Assembly: GCA_023544645.1 (NCBI GenBank)
Contig: JAMJFO010000022.1
Span: forward strand, 1-50,018
Direction: 5' to 3'
DNA length: 50,018 nucleotides
DNA from: Desulfobulbaceae bacterium
Lineage (GTDB): Bacteria > Desulfobacterota > Desulfobulbia > Desulfobulbales > Desulfobulbaceae
Shown: positions 36,199 to 45,025 of the stretch, piece after piece
Layout of the letters: the number at the start of each line of letters is the position of its first letter
Position numbering within the stretch: the first letter of the stretch is position 1
Notes under the pieces: model-generated
The model's input: only the letters and a program-made list of their open reading frames with translations
What the model was told of the DNA's origin: nothing
The model's database searches: none
Position numbers and translations under genes: made by a program

Positions 36199-38009
36199 CC
36201 CCGGCACCGAAAAACAAGCCGAGAAAAAAGGTTTCGTCAGAACCCCGCGTTCTTCACGGTTCGGGAGCATCTCCGGGCATTGTGGTCGGCAGGGTCCTGG
36301 TGCTCCAGCGCAAAACCAGGAGGTCGGGATGGTATAATCTCCCTGCAAAGGAGCTGGACGCGGAGGTCGCCCGGTTCAGGAATGCGACAGCCCGGGCGGA
36401 AACAGAGCTGGTCGCTTTGCGCAGCCGGTTCGCCGAAGACCTGTCCGATGCGCTGTCAATAATAGACAGCCATATCCTGATGATCCGCGACCGGATGATC
36501 GTTGACCGCACGGTTGACCTGATCAAGGCTAGAAAAATCAATGCCGAATGGGCTCTTGCCGAATCCCTGGGCACGGTAAAAAAGAAATTTGAAAAAATAG
36601 CCGATCCCTATATCAGGTCCCGGTATGCGGACGTGAAACATGTCGCCGACCGGATTTTCGGGATTCTCGCCGGCCAGGAAGGTGATCCGTTGGCCGATAT
36701 CGCGGACAAGGTCGTTGTCATTGCCCGGGATTTCTCGCCGGAAGACACCATGCGCCTTCCCTCCGACCGGATCCTCGGGTTTGTAACCGAAGCCGGCGGC
36801 GATACATCTCATACAGCCATTGTGGCTCGTTCCATGGGTATTCCGGCAGTTATCGGCATACGGGAAATAACGCGGCTCTGCTCCACCGGAGATGAAATCA
36901 TCCTCGATGGATTCAACGGCCGGGTATTTCTGGATCCCACCCAGGATCAGAAAAAGCAGTACCGGGAATACAAGCGGCAGCATCAGGTCTTTTCCGACGA
37001 TATAGCCTTTTACATCCAACTCAGTCCGGAAACCATCGACGGGCACCGGGTCAGGCTCATGGCCAACATCGAGACCGCGGGTGAACTTGACGCGGTCATG
37101 AAATACGGCGCTGAAGGAGTCGGCCTGTTCCGCAGCGAGTTTGATTATTTTCAGCGCAATGTCAGGCCGGATGAGAATATGCTTTTTACGTCGTACCGGC
37201 ATATGCTGGCAACGCTTGATCCGCTGCCGGTGACCATCCGGACTCTTGATGTCGGCGGCGACAAGTTTGTCGACCAGCTGCGGTCGGGAAGCCTTCGCCT
37301 GGATCTTGAGCGTAATCCCGCTCTCGGGCTCCGGTCGATCCGTTATACCCTCCATGAACAGGTACTCTTTATCATGCAGCTGCGCGCGATGCTCAGGGCC
37401 TCGGTCCATGGTCGTCTGCGTATTCTCTTTCCCATGATTTCCTCCCAGGGCGAATTCGCACGGGTCATGGAAATATTCAACAGGGTAAAGGATGATCTGG
37501 CCGGGGAAGGAGTCGATTTTGACAATGGGGTTGAAGTCGGTATCATGGTGGAGGTGCCCAGTGCGGTGATCATGGCGGATGTCCTGGCCGGCGGGGTTGA
37601 CTTTTTCAGCATCGGTACCAATGATATGATTCAGTATTCCCTGGCCATTGATCGGGGCAACGAATATGTGGCCCATATGTATGAACCTTTGCATCCGGCA
37701 GTATTGCGCATGATCAAACAGACTGTTGACGCCGGACATGCCCGAGGCATAGAAGTGGGACTCTGCGGCGAGATGGCAGGCGACGTTATTGCCGTGCCGG
37801 TCCTCCTGGGGCTGGGTCTTGATGACTTGAGCATGCGTCCATCCGCCCTGCCTTTTGTCAAAAGACTGCTCAGGCATTCCAACAGCCGGCAGCTGAATGA
37901 TCTCGGCGGCAGGGTATTGCAGTGCAGCGACGGTCCCGAGGTCAGGTCCTTTCTGGATTCGTATCTGCCCCGAACCTATCCGGAAGAGTTTGGTCCGCAT
38001 CATGAATGA
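36195..38009 (+). CDS. ptsI: PTS enzyme I (phosphoenolpyruvate-protein phosphotransferase)
   Basis: The 604-residue protein has the enzyme I order: a basic N-terminal leader, GSGASPGIVVGRVLVL, an HPr-binding helical region, the phosphohistidine H206 in GGDTSHTAIVARSMGIPAVIG, and the PEP-binding barrel with GVGLFRSEFDYF, VMVEVPSA and IGTNDMIQYSLAIDRGN. The conserved cysteine is in GLCGEMAGD. It transfers phosphate from PEP to HPr. There is no N-terminal GAF domain, so it is not EI-Ntr. GTG 36195 overlaps the HPr stop. Its last codons run into the mobile-element insertion, which leaves the natural TGA intact. Confidence 0.94.
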   Translation: MTPAPKNKPRKKVSSEPRVLHGSGASPGIVVGRVLVLQRKTRRSGWYNLPAKELDAEVARFRNATARAETELVALRSRFAEDLSDALSIIDSHILMIRDRMIVDRTVDLIKARKINAEWALAESLGTVKKKFEKIADPYIRSRYADVKHVADRIFGILAGQEGDPLADIADKVVVIARDFSPEDTMRLPSDRILGFVTEAGGDTSHTAIVARSMGIPAVIGIREITRLCSTGDEIILDGFNGRVFLDPTQDQKKQYREYKRQHQVFSDDIAFYIQLSPETIDGHRVRLMANIETAGELDAVMKYGAEGVGLFRSEFDYFQRNVRPDENMLFTSYRHMLATLDPLPVTIRTLDVGGDKFVDQLRSGSLRLDLERNPALGLRSIRYTLHEQVLFIMQLRAMLRASVHGRLRILFPMISSQGEFARVMEIFNRVKDDLAGEGVDFDNGVEVGIMVEVPSAVIMADVLAGGVDFFSIGTNDMIQYSLAIDRGNEYVAHMYEPLHPAVLRMIKQTVDAGHARGIEVGLCGEMAGDVIAVPVLLGLGLDDLSMRPSALPFVKRLLRHSNSRQLNDLGGRVLQCSDGPEVRSFLDSYLPRTYPEEFGPHHE

Positions 38010-38162
38010 TGGCGTCGCAAAAAGTCGCCAACTGCTGTGTTGCTGCAAATTGTCTCGTCACTGCGGCGTACCTATGTACGCCTCATTCCTCGAAATTTGC
38101 GCGCCTTGCATTTGACGATTTTTGCTTAGCCATTACATAAAATGACTTTTTGCGAGTCCATC
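38008..38162. mobile_element. MITE-like element (155 bp) inserted at the ptsI/thiL junction
   Basis: The left end GATGGCGTCGCAAAAAGTC and the reverse complement of the right end, GATGGACTCGCAAAAAGTC, match at 17 of 19 bases. A central GTACCTATGTAC-type palindrome (GCGTAC and GTACGC) lies around 38067-38082, so the whole element can fold into a long hairpin. ATGAAT flanks it on both sides (38002-38007 and 38163-38168), a probable target-site duplication that extends up to 11 bp because of matching element ends. No reading frame is present. I recall similar sequences scattered through Desulfobacterota genomes, which would need a search to confirm. Confidence 0.82.
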
Positions 38163-39170
38163 ATGAATGAGCGGGATATCATAGAAATCCTCAGTTGCCG
38201 GAATTCTGAAGGCAGGCCGGACCTGCTTCGCGGGATCGGTGACGACTGCGCGGTTATTGCCGGAAATGGCGGGCAGTCCTGGCTGGTGACCATGGACACC
38301 CTGGTTGAAGATGTTCATTTTGATCTGCGCTGGCATCCGCCGGATAAACTGGGCCGCAAGGCGATTGCGGTGAATGTCAGTGATATCGCCGCCATGGGTG
38401 GTCGGCCGGCGTTCATTTTTCTCTCTCTCGGGCTGCCGCGGCAGTTTGATTCCGCATGGCTGGATCGCTTTGCCGAAGGCATCAGCGGCGCCTGCAGGGA
38501 GTACGGCTGCGTGCTGGCCGGTGGGGACACCGTGCGCAGTCGGGAAGGAGTCCTGTTAACCGTAACCGTTATTGGCCAAATGCCCGCAGATCAGGTTGTC
38601 TATCGAAGCGGGGCGCTTCCCGGTGACGAGATCTGGGTCAGCGGAACCCTGGGCAGGGCGGCTGCCGGCCTGGAGTTATGCGCAGGGGGGGGCAGCCAGG
38701 GCGATGAAGGGATGAAGTCTCTGGTCGAAGCACATCTCGATCCTCAGCCCAGGGTAGTTCTGGGCCGCCTGCTGGCGGAACACAATGTTGCGCACGCCAT
38801 GATGGACCTCTCGGACGGACTGGCCACCGACCTCTCCCATCTGTGCGGGCAAAGCGGTGTCGGCGCGGATGTATATGCGGCATCGCTGCCGTCATTGCCT
38901 GCTTTGCATGACGCGGCGGACCTGCTGAAAAAGAATCCCCTTGACCTGATGATAAAGGGCGGCGAGGATTACGAGCTCATCTTTACCGCGGCCGCAGCTG
39001 CCGGTTCCCGGATAGCCGGAATTGCCCGGCAGGCAGGTGTAATCCTGAGCCGGGTCGGGACAATTGTCCACCGGCAGGGTGTCAGGCTGATTGTGCCGGC
39101 AGCCGGGGAGAGCGAACAGAAGGAGGTTGATATCAGCTTTGCCGGGTTTGACCACTTTCCGCAGGAGTAA
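38163..39170 (+). CDS. thiL: Thiamine-monophosphate kinase
   Basis: The 335-residue protein has the ThiL/PurM-like order: GIGDDCAVIAG, a short TMDTLVEDVHFD, NVSDIAAMGGRPAF, GGDTVRS, MDLSDGLATDLSHLC and GGEDYELIFTA. It phosphorylates thiamine monophosphate to the diphosphate cofactor with ATP. ATG 38163 is the family-like start. An in-frame ATG at 38142 inside the inserted element would add seven residues. Before the insertion the gene overlapped ptsI by 8 bp (ATGAATGA). The original ribosome-binding region now lies 155 bp away, so expression may depend on new upstream sequence. Confidence 0.94.
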   Translation: MNERDIIEILSCRNSEGRPDLLRGIGDDCAVIAGNGGQSWLVTMDTLVEDVHFDLRWHPPDKLGRKAIAVNVSDIAAMGGRPAFIFLSLGLPRQFDSAWLDRFAEGISGACREYGCVLAGGDTVRSREGVLLTVTVIGQMPADQVVYRSGALPGDEIWVSGTLGRAAAGLELCAGGGSQGDEGMKSLVEAHLDPQPRVVLGRLLAEHNVAHAMMDLSDGLATDLSHLCGQSGVGADVYAASLPSLPALHDAADLLKKNPLDLMIKGGEDYELIFTAAAAAGSRIAGIARQAGVILSRVGTIVHRQGVRLIVPAAGESEQKEVDISFAGFDHFPQE

Positions 39171-39284
39171 GTAAGTGACTGGTTTAACACCGAGGAGAAA
39201 AATTGATACCGTTCGGCAGGCTGGTGTGGTAAGGAGTGGCACGAAATATTTGACTACCGGTATACACTGCGGTAAATTCCGATA

Positions 39285-40112
39285 ATGCTTATTCAAGAAG
39301 AAAAACAGGTTCGATTGCCCAGAATAGTGATGCCGTTTGCCGTTATCGGCAACTACGGATTATATATGCTCACCGACCTGGGAAGGATGGGGATTTATCT
39401 TATTCTGTCATTGATCGGTATTTTCAAACAGCCTTTCCGTTTTCGTGAACTTCTCAAGCAGCTGCATTTCATCGGTACAGGTTCGGTGGCGGTTATATTT
39501 TTTACCGCTTTGTCCTCCGGGCTGGTGCTGGGGCTCCAGGGGTATTATTCGCTCAGCAAGTTCGGCGCCGAGGGCATGCTTGGATCAGCGGTGTCACTGA
39601 CCCTGATCATGGAACTGGGCCCGGTGCTGACCGCCCTGATGGTCACCGGGCGGGCCGGTTCGGCCATGTGCGCCGAGATCGGCATCATGCGGATCTCAGA
39701 ACAGATCGACGCCCTGGAGTGCATGGCTGTCGATCCTTTCCGTTATCTCATCTCCCCGAAATTCCTGGCCGCAATTATTTCAGTGCCCTTGTTGACCGCG
39801 ATGTTCGATGTCGTCGGCATATTCGGCGGCTACCTGGCCGGGGTCAAGCTGATGGGAGTAAATTCCGGCGCGTTTTTCAGCGGCATGGAGCAGAGTGTGA
39901 CCAATCATGACATCAACCTGGGCATTATCAAGTCTTTTGTTTTTGCCCTGCTCCTGGTCTGGATCTGTACCGGGCGGGGATATTTTGTTCAGGAAATCCG
40001 CGGAGCCGGCTTCGGCGCCGAAAGCGTCAGCAAGGTAACGACACAGGCGGTGGTGATCTCGTCAATCTCGGTTCTGATTTTTGACTATCTGCTGACGGCA
40101 ATCCTCTTATGA
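39285..40112 (+). CDS. mlaE: MlaE-type ABC transporter permease
   Basis: The 275-residue inner-membrane protein has five or six hydrophobic segments and the MlaE/YrbE signature GPVLTALMVTGRAGSAMCAEIGIMRISEQIDALE. With MlaF, MlaD and MlaB it forms the phospholipid transporter that keeps the outer membrane asymmetric, or in the reverse direction supplies lipid. An amphipathic N-terminus precedes the first membrane helix. Its stop overlaps the mlaF start (ATGA). No mlaB STAS gene is found in the operon. Confidence 0.93.
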   Translation: MLIQEEKQVRLPRIVMPFAVIGNYGLYMLTDLGRMGIYLILSLIGIFKQPFRFRELLKQLHFIGTGSVAVIFFTALSSGLVLGLQGYYSLSKFGAEGMLGSAVSLTLIMELGPVLTALMVTGRAGSAMCAEIGIMRISEQIDALECMAVDPFRYLISPKFLAAIISVPLLTAMFDVVGIFGGYLAGVKLMGVNSGAFFSGMEQSVTNHDINLGIIKSFVFALLLVWICTGRGYFVQEIRGAGFGAESVSKVTTQAVVISSISVLIFDYLLTAILL

Positions 40113-40903
40113 ACCAGACCAAGGCTGCAGTGGAAACAGAGCCGGTGGTGCGGTTCAGAGGCGTCACCAAAAGTTTTGCAGGCCCCAAGGGACGCAATGT
40201 GGTGCTCGACAACGTGAGTTTTGATGTTCCCCGGGGCAAAACAACGGTCATTGCCGGCGGCAGCGGCCAGGGAAAAAGCGTGACGTTGAAGCTGATACTC
40301 GGATTAATGGCGCCGGACAGCGGGCAGATCCTGGTTGACGGACAGGATGTGACACGTCTGCGCAGCAGCGCGTTGCGGATGATGCGGACCAAGTTCGGGG
40401 TGCTTTTTCAGGGAGCGGCCCTGTTTGATTCCCTCACTGTGTTTGAAAATGTCGCCCTGCCGCTCAGGGAAAGATTGCGGCTTGATGCGGATGAAATAGA
40501 AAAAAGGGTTATGGCAACACTTGATCAGCTTGAACTGGTCGGGCATGAAGGCAAGTTTCCCGCCCAGCTCAGCGGCGGGATGAAAAAACGCGTGGGATTG
40601 GCGCGGGCGCTGCAGCTTGATCCTGAAATTGTTCTGTTTGACGAGCCGACCACCGGACTTGACCCGGTCATGACCAGTGATATTTATGATTTGTTCTCCC
40701 GGACCCAGGACCGGATCGGATTTACTTCGATAATTGTCAGTCATGACATTCCCAAGGTTTTTGAGCTGGCGGACCAGATCGTTCTGCTGAACAATGGCGA
40801 AATCGATGTATTTGCGTCACCGGAAGATATTCAACAGTCAACAAAACCGCATATCCGGGAGTTTGTTGAAAAAACAATGGTTAACTGCGATGAATTCTCA
40901 TAG
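40109..40903 (+). CDS. mlaF: MlaF-type ABC transporter ATPase
   Basis: The 264-residue ATPase has Walker A GGSGQGKS, Q-loop LFQGAALFDSLTV, signature LSGGMKKRVGLARAL, Walker B IVLFDEPTTGLDPV and switch histidine in VSHDIP. The GMKKR form is characteristic of MlaF/Ttg2A-type lipid transporters. It powers MlaE. It overlaps mlaE by 4 bp and is 14 bp from mlaD. Confidence 0.95.
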   Translation: MNQTKAAVETEPVVRFRGVTKSFAGPKGRNVVLDNVSFDVPRGKTTVIAGGSGQGKSVTLKLILGLMAPDSGQILVDGQDVTRLRSSALRMMRTKFGVLFQGAALFDSLTVFENVALPLRERLRLDADEIEKRVMATLDQLELVGHEGKFPAQLSGGMKKRVGLARALQLDPEIVLFDEPTTGLDPVMTSDIYDLFSRTQDRIGFTSIIVSHDIPKVFELADQIVLLNNGEIDVFASPEDIQQSTKPHIREFVEKTMVNCDEFS

Positions 40904-40917
40904 GACAGGGCTTTGCC

Positions 40918-41367
40918 ATGAAAAAAATGTTTGCTGAAATTTTTGTTGGGATATTTCTTGTCGCCGGGTTTGTGGCCCTGGGCTGGCTGGCCCTGCAGCT
41001 TGGCGAGGTATCATGGCTGACCGGCAGCAATACGTATTCACTGGCGGCCGAGTTCGGTAACATTTCCGGAGTCAAATCCGGGGCCGATGTGCAGGTGGCC
41101 GGAGTCAGGATCGGCACGGTTGATGAATTATCCCTGAACGAAGATGCTTACGCTCTGGTTACCATGAAGATCGACCGCTCTGTTGAAATACCGATTGATT
41201 CAATTGCATCAGTCAAGTCCCAGGGGATTATCGGGGACAAATTTATCCAGATTTCTCTTGGCGGTGACGAAGAAGTCTTTCGCCAGGGGGAGGTGATACG
41301 GGATACCGAGTCGGCAATTGATATCGAGTCGCTTATCTCTAAGTTTGCATTCGGTCAGGTTAAATAA
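40918..41367 (+). CDS. mlaD: MlaD-type MCE-domain protein
   Basis: The 149-residue protein has one N-terminal membrane helix (about residues 9-30) and one MCE domain: FGNISGVKSGADVQVAGVRIGTV, then SIASVKSQGIIGDKFIQISLGG. MlaD forms a hexameric ring around the lipid path in the periplasm. It is short, with little beyond the MCE domain except DIESLISKF, which resembles the C-terminal helix of MlaD. Confidence 0.94.
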   Translation: MKKMFAEIFVGIFLVAGFVALGWLALQLGEVSWLTGSNTYSLAAEFGNISGVKSGADVQVAGVRIGTVDELSLNEDAYALVTMKIDRSVEIPIDSIASVKSQGIIGDKFIQISLGGDEEVFRQGEVIRDTESAIDIESLISKFAFGQVK

Positions 41368-41383
41368 TAGGGCACGATCCGAT

Positions 41384-42166
41384 ATGATCCGGCGAGCAGC
41401 TTTCCTGTTGGTTATCATCTTTTTCATTCCCGGTGCAACCGTTCTCTCCCAGGCAACGGCTGTTTTCGGCCGTTCCGGAGGTCAGGCGGACTTCCTCAGT
41501 GATGAATTTTACAGCGCCGAAGCTGAATCCGAGTTGTTTAACGATCCCCTGGAGCCGATGAACAGGGTGATGTTCACTTTTAATGATAGAGTGTATATCT
41601 GGGTAATGGAACCTGTGGCCACACTGTACAGTGAGGTTGTGCCGTGGGATATTCGCGGCTGCATCAACAGTTTCTTCAGAAACCTTGAAGAACCCGTACG
41701 ATTCATCAATACCTTGCTGCAGGGCCGCTTCTCGGATTCCGTCAAGATCCTGGAGCGTTTCGTCATCAATTCCACCCTGGGCGTGTATGGATTTGCCGAC
41801 GCGGCAGGGAGGGAGTTCGGGATAAATCCTGTCCACGCTTCCATGGGTGAAACCCTGGAATCATGGGGCATAGGCGACGGGCTCTATCTAGTTATCCCCT
41901 TGTATGGCGCTTCAACGCTGCGGGAAATAACCGGCACGGTGGTAGACAGCCTTGAAATGACCCCGTATTATACCTGGACCGATGACCTGGCGGTGAACGG
42001 CGCAATTTTTGCGGGTAAAAAAACCAACGATCTTTCCCTGCATCTTGGCCAGTATGAGGAGTGGAAGCAACTTCTTTTTGATCCGTATATCTCCTTTCGT
42101 AATGCCTATTTTCAATATCGGCGTCAGGTGAGGTATCGTCCGGTGACCGACGATGATTTCCGGTGA
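41384..42166 (+). CDS. mlaA: MlaA (VacJ) family outer-membrane lipid-asymmetry protein
   Basis: ATG 41384 gives a 260-residue protein with a signal peptide (MIRRAAFLLVIIFFIPGATV to about VFG). The MlaA core follows: DPLEPMNRVMFTFND, GCINSFFRNLEEPVRFINTLLQG and DGLYLVIPLYGASTLREITG. MlaA pulls misplaced phospholipid from the outer leaflet and hands it to MlaC. Unlike the E. coli protein there is no lipobox cysteine, so it may be held by its membrane ring alone. The last codons lie in a 20-bp tandem duplication that creates the present stop. Confidence 0.93.
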   Translation: MIRRAAFLLVIIFFIPGATVLSQATAVFGRSGGQADFLSDEFYSAEAESELFNDPLEPMNRVMFTFNDRVYIWVMEPVATLYSEVVPWDIRGCINSFFRNLEEPVRFINTLLQGRFSDSVKILERFVINSTLGVYGFADAAGREFGINPVHASMGETLESWGIGDGLYLVIPLYGASTLREITGTVVDSLEMTPYYTWTDDLAVNGAIFAGKKTNDLSLHLGQYEEWKQLLFDPYISFRNAYFQYRRQVRYRPVTDDDFR

Positions 42167-42180
42167 ACGACGATGATTCC
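42141..42180 (+). repeat. 20-bp tandem duplication at the end of mlaA
   Basis: CGGTGACCGACGATGATTTC (42141-42160) is followed directly by CGGTGAACGACGATGATTCC (42161-42180), 18 of 20 identical. The second copy is in a different frame and supplies the TGA stop of mlaA at 42164-42166. Confidence 0.9.
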
Positions 42181-42239
42181 TGCCAGGATGAATAAGTATG
42201 TGCATGCAATATTTAATTTTACCTTTTAAAGGATTCTTA

Positions 42240-42908
42240 ATGGATCGTGGAATTTTTTCTGTGATGATTCTTGCCGCCGGAATGATGTTTTTCATTGGCG
42301 TGCCCGGCTCAACCTCCGCCGCTCAGCCTCCTGATCCCACGGAGCAGATGCGCCCATTCGTGGACAGGATCGTTGCCATCCTCACCGACCCGGATCTGCA
42401 GGGAGAGGAAAAGTGTATCAAGCGGCGGGAAAAGGTTATGGAGGTCGCTTCAGAACGCTTTGATTTTCATGAGATGTCCAAACGGGTTCTCGGCAGAACC
42501 TGGAACACCCTCGACAAGGATGACCAGGATTATTTTGTCAGCCTTTTCAAACGGCTGCTTGAACATGCCTATATCGGCAAGATCGAGGATTATTCCGAGC
42601 AAAAAGTGGTTTTCCGGGACCAGCGGGTCAGGGGTGACCGGGCCCAGGTGGACACGGATATTGTTGATCAGGACCTTGTCATCGCGGTGTCCTATATCAT
42701 GCTGCTTGAGGGCGACATGTGGAAGGTCTATGATATTGTTGTCGAAGGGGTCAGCCTTGTTCGGAATTATATGGAACAGTTCAAGGAAATACTGCGGAAG
42801 GAAAGCTACGCATCGCTCCTCAAGCAGGTGGAGGACAAGGTTACAGAGCTTGAGCAGAGCATAGGAAAACCCTGCCCGGTAGAGATCAGAGACAAGGCCG
42901 ACGCGTAA
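42240..42908 (+). CDS. mlaC: MlaC (Ttg2D) periplasmic phospholipid-binding protein
   Basis: ATG 42240 follows AAAGGA by 6 nt and gives a 222-residue protein with a signal peptide ending near STSAA. An in-frame ATG at 42198 has no such site. The mature part has the MlaC pattern: RREKVMEVASERFDFHEMSKRVL, LFKRLLEHAYIGKIEDY, DLVIAVSYIMLLEGDMWKVYDIVVEGVSLV and YMEQFKEILRK. MlaC ferries phospholipid between MlaA and the MlaFED complex. It closes the operon. Confidence 0.94.
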   Translation: MDRGIFSVMILAAGMMFFIGVPGSTSAAQPPDPTEQMRPFVDRIVAILTDPDLQGEEKCIKRREKVMEVASERFDFHEMSKRVLGRTWNTLDKDDQDYFVSLFKRLLEHAYIGKIEDYSEQKVVFRDQRVRGDRAQVDTDIVDQDLVIAVSYIMLLEGDMWKVYDIVVEGVSLVRNYMEQFKEILRKESYASLLKQVEDKVTELEQSIGKPCPVEIRDKADA

Positions 42909-43153
42909 GGGCCGGGACAAGGCCGTATCTCCGGTATAAACCTGTACAGAAACGGTAACGCTGTGATTCCCGGTTGACCGTAAGGAAAGTGTAACCCGCC
43001 TGTTGAACAGCTGGAATTTTCCATTCCGAGTCAGTCGTTTCTCTATATTCCTGATTTCCCAAAGTATCTTATTTTATCGTAGCTGAGTTTTTTATTTTTG
43101 TGTATACTTAAAAATTTTAAATTTTTAATTTATTTGTTGCAGAGTCGGCCCAA

Positions 43154-43678
43154 ATGCAATTAAACGTACCGTTCTCAGAAATTCCTGATCAGGGCGTTGA
43201 ATTTGATATTCAGGATTCCTCATGGTTCCCTGATGATGTTGTGGAGCAGGCAGGCGCGGTTGGCGCCCATATCCGTCTGACCAGGAAGAATGATACCAGT
43301 ATAGAACTGCGGGGCAGGATGCATGCCGCTGTTGCTCTTGAGTGCGACCGCTGTCTTGAACGATTTATATTCGAGGTTGATTCGTCCATGCAGATGGTTA
43401 TCTCAACTTCTGCGCAAAATGAGCATTGGCGGCTGCAGGATCTGGAGTCTTCAGGAGGTGATCTGGAAACCCTGTCACAGGACAGGCCGGTGGTTGATCT
43501 GGCCGAAATTCTTCGACAGCAGCTTTTGCTTGCTCTCCCTGAGAAGAAGTTGTGCATGGAGAACTGTGCAGGGTTATGTCCGCACTGCGGCACAAATTTG
43601 AATGAAAAAGATTGTGGTTGTGCGGATGGAGCGAGCAACTCGCCCTTTGCCGTCCTCAGCGCCTTGAAGAAGAAGTAA
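43154..43678 (+). CDS. YceD/DUF177 family protein with C-terminal cysteine cluster
   Basis: The 174-residue protein belongs to the DUF177 family encoded directly before rpmF in most bacteria. It has LECDRCLERFIFEVD, LSQDRPVVDLAEILRQQLLLALP and a C-terminal CMENCAGLCPHCGTNL followed by CGC, which should bind zinc. The family is linked to 23S rRNA handling or ribosome assembly in some species. A 245-bp non-coding stretch before it probably holds the operon promoter, though I see no clear consensus in the very AT-rich 43085-43140. Confidence 0.88.
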   Translation: MQLNVPFSEIPDQGVEFDIQDSSWFPDDVVEQAGAVGAHIRLTRKNDTSIELRGRMHAAVALECDRCLERFIFEVDSSMQMVISTSAQNEHWRLQDLESSGGDLETLSQDRPVVDLAEILRQQLLLALPEKKLCMENCAGLCPHCGTNLNEKDCGCADGASNSPFAVLSALKKK

Positions 43679-43801
43679 CTGCCGGTTCCGGTTCCGGTAT
43701 CCGGTATCGCGTATGTTTTGTAATATACCATAGAGTTAAGATCAGAGGTAAAAAACACTATCAACTGATACTTACTGTCAGTTCAGATTGGAGGAACAAT
43801 A

Positions 43802-43990
43802 ATGGCTTTACCAAAAAGACGACATTCACGTTCACGCACCAGAAAAAGAAGATCGCACGATGCCTTGAATGCGCCGAACCCGGTTTCCTGCCCCTCGTGC
43901 GGTGAACCTAAGCTGCCGCATCGTTTGTGCGGAAGTTGCGGGACCTATAAGAACAGGTCGGTTATCCATCTCGAGGAAGATCTCGGCTAA
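43802..43990 (+). CDS. rpmF: 50S ribosomal protein L32
   Basis: The 62-residue protein begins MALPKRRHSRSRTRKRRS, the basic tail that threads into the ribosome. It carries a zinc ribbon CPSCGEPKLPHRLCGSCG with all four cysteines. It is therefore the zinc-dependent form. GGAGG lies 8 nt before the ATG. Position between yceD and plsX is the common bacterial arrangement. Confidence 0.97.
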   Translation: MALPKRRHSRSRTRKRRSHDALNAPNPVSCPSCGEPKLPHRLCGSCGTYKNRSVIHLEEDLG

Positions 43991-43999
43991 GGGACGACT

Positions 44000-45025
44000 G
44001 TGCGGATAGCCCTTGATGCAATGGGCGGAGACCGCGGTCCTGAATTGCTGATTCAGGGAGCGCTCTCAGCGCTGCGTGAGAACAGCAACTTCGATATTGT
44101 CCTGCTGGGTCCCGAGGATTATCTCCGGAAGCACCTGGCGGAGCAGGCCATTGATCCGGTTTTTTCAGATCGATTGTCCATCGAGCACGCCCCGGAAATT
44201 ATCTCCATGCACGAGACCCCGGTGGAAGCTGTTCGGCGAAAAAAGAATTCGACCATTATGGTCGGGTTTGACCTGGTGCGCAACGGCCGGGCCGATGCCG
44301 TGGTATCTGCCGGCAACTCGGGAGCAACAATGGCCTCGGCGGTTAGAAAGCTGGGCCGTTTGAAAGGAATTTCCAGACCGGGAATCGCCAGCCTGTTTCC
44401 GACCTTGAAAAATCCGGTCATGATCATGGACATCGGCGCCAACGTCGACTGCCGGCCCCAGCACCTTGTTCAGTTTGCCATTATGGCTTCTTCGTGCATC
44501 AGCAAGGTCCTGAAAATTTCCAGTCCCAGGGTCGGCCTGCTCAGTATCGGGGAAGAAGCAGGCAAGGGCAATGCTCTGGTCAAGGAGACGCACGAACTCC
44601 TGAGCGCGAGCAATCTCAACTTTATCGGCAATGTAGAAGGCCGCGATGTATATCAGGGGGATGTCGACGTTATAGTCTGCGACGGCTTTGTCGGCAACGT
44701 ATCCCTCAAGGTGAGTGAAGGCCTTGCTGATGCCGCCATGCAGATGCTGAAAACCGAGATCAGGAAATCCATTCGCGCCAGGCTGGGTTATCTGCTTATC
44801 CGCAACGCCTTTGCCAGTTTTCGCAAAAGAGTGGATTACGAGGAGTACGGCGGTGCGCCGCTTCTGGGAATAAACGGCGTCGGCATCATATGCCACGGCA
44901 AGTCCAATGCCCCGGCCATCAAGAACGCCATACTCGTTGCTGAAAATATGGTGCGCAACAAAGTGAATGAATCAATCGTCGAAACTTTGAAGGTAAACCC
45001 GACAGTGAATATGGACCAGGGCTGA
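44000..45025 (+). CDS. plsX: Phosphate acyltransferase PlsX
   Basis: The 341-residue protein begins RIALDAMGGDRGPELLIQGA and has GNSGATMASAVRKLGRLKGI, DIGANVDCRPQHLVQFA and YGGAPLLGINGVGIICHGKS, all typical of PlsX. It makes acyl-phosphate from acyl-ACP for phospholipid synthesis. The start is GTG 44000, 9 bp after rpmF, and the end overlaps the fabH start. Confidence 0.96.
   Translation: MRIALDAMGGDRGPELLIQGALSALRENSNFDIVLLGPEDYLRKHLAEQAIDPVFSDRLSIEHAPEIISMHETPVEAVRRKKNSTIMVGFDLVRNGRADAVVSAGNSGATMASAVRKLGRLKGISRPGIASLFPTLKNPVMIMDIGANVDCRPQHLVQFAIMASSCISKVLKISSPRVGLLSIGEEAGKGNALVKETHELLSASNLNFIGNVEGRDVYQGDVDVIVCDGFVGNVSLKVSEGLADAAMQMLKTEIRKSIRARLGYLLIRNAFASFRKRVDYEEYGGAPLLGINGVGIICHGKSNAPAIKNAILVAENMVRNKVNESIVETLKVNPTVNMDQG

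Noticed and set aside
36456-38048. 530-codon minus-strand reading frame antisense to ptsI
   Set aside because: It is a shadow of the strongly supported ptsI frame; its sequence is histidine- and glycine-rich and matches no family.
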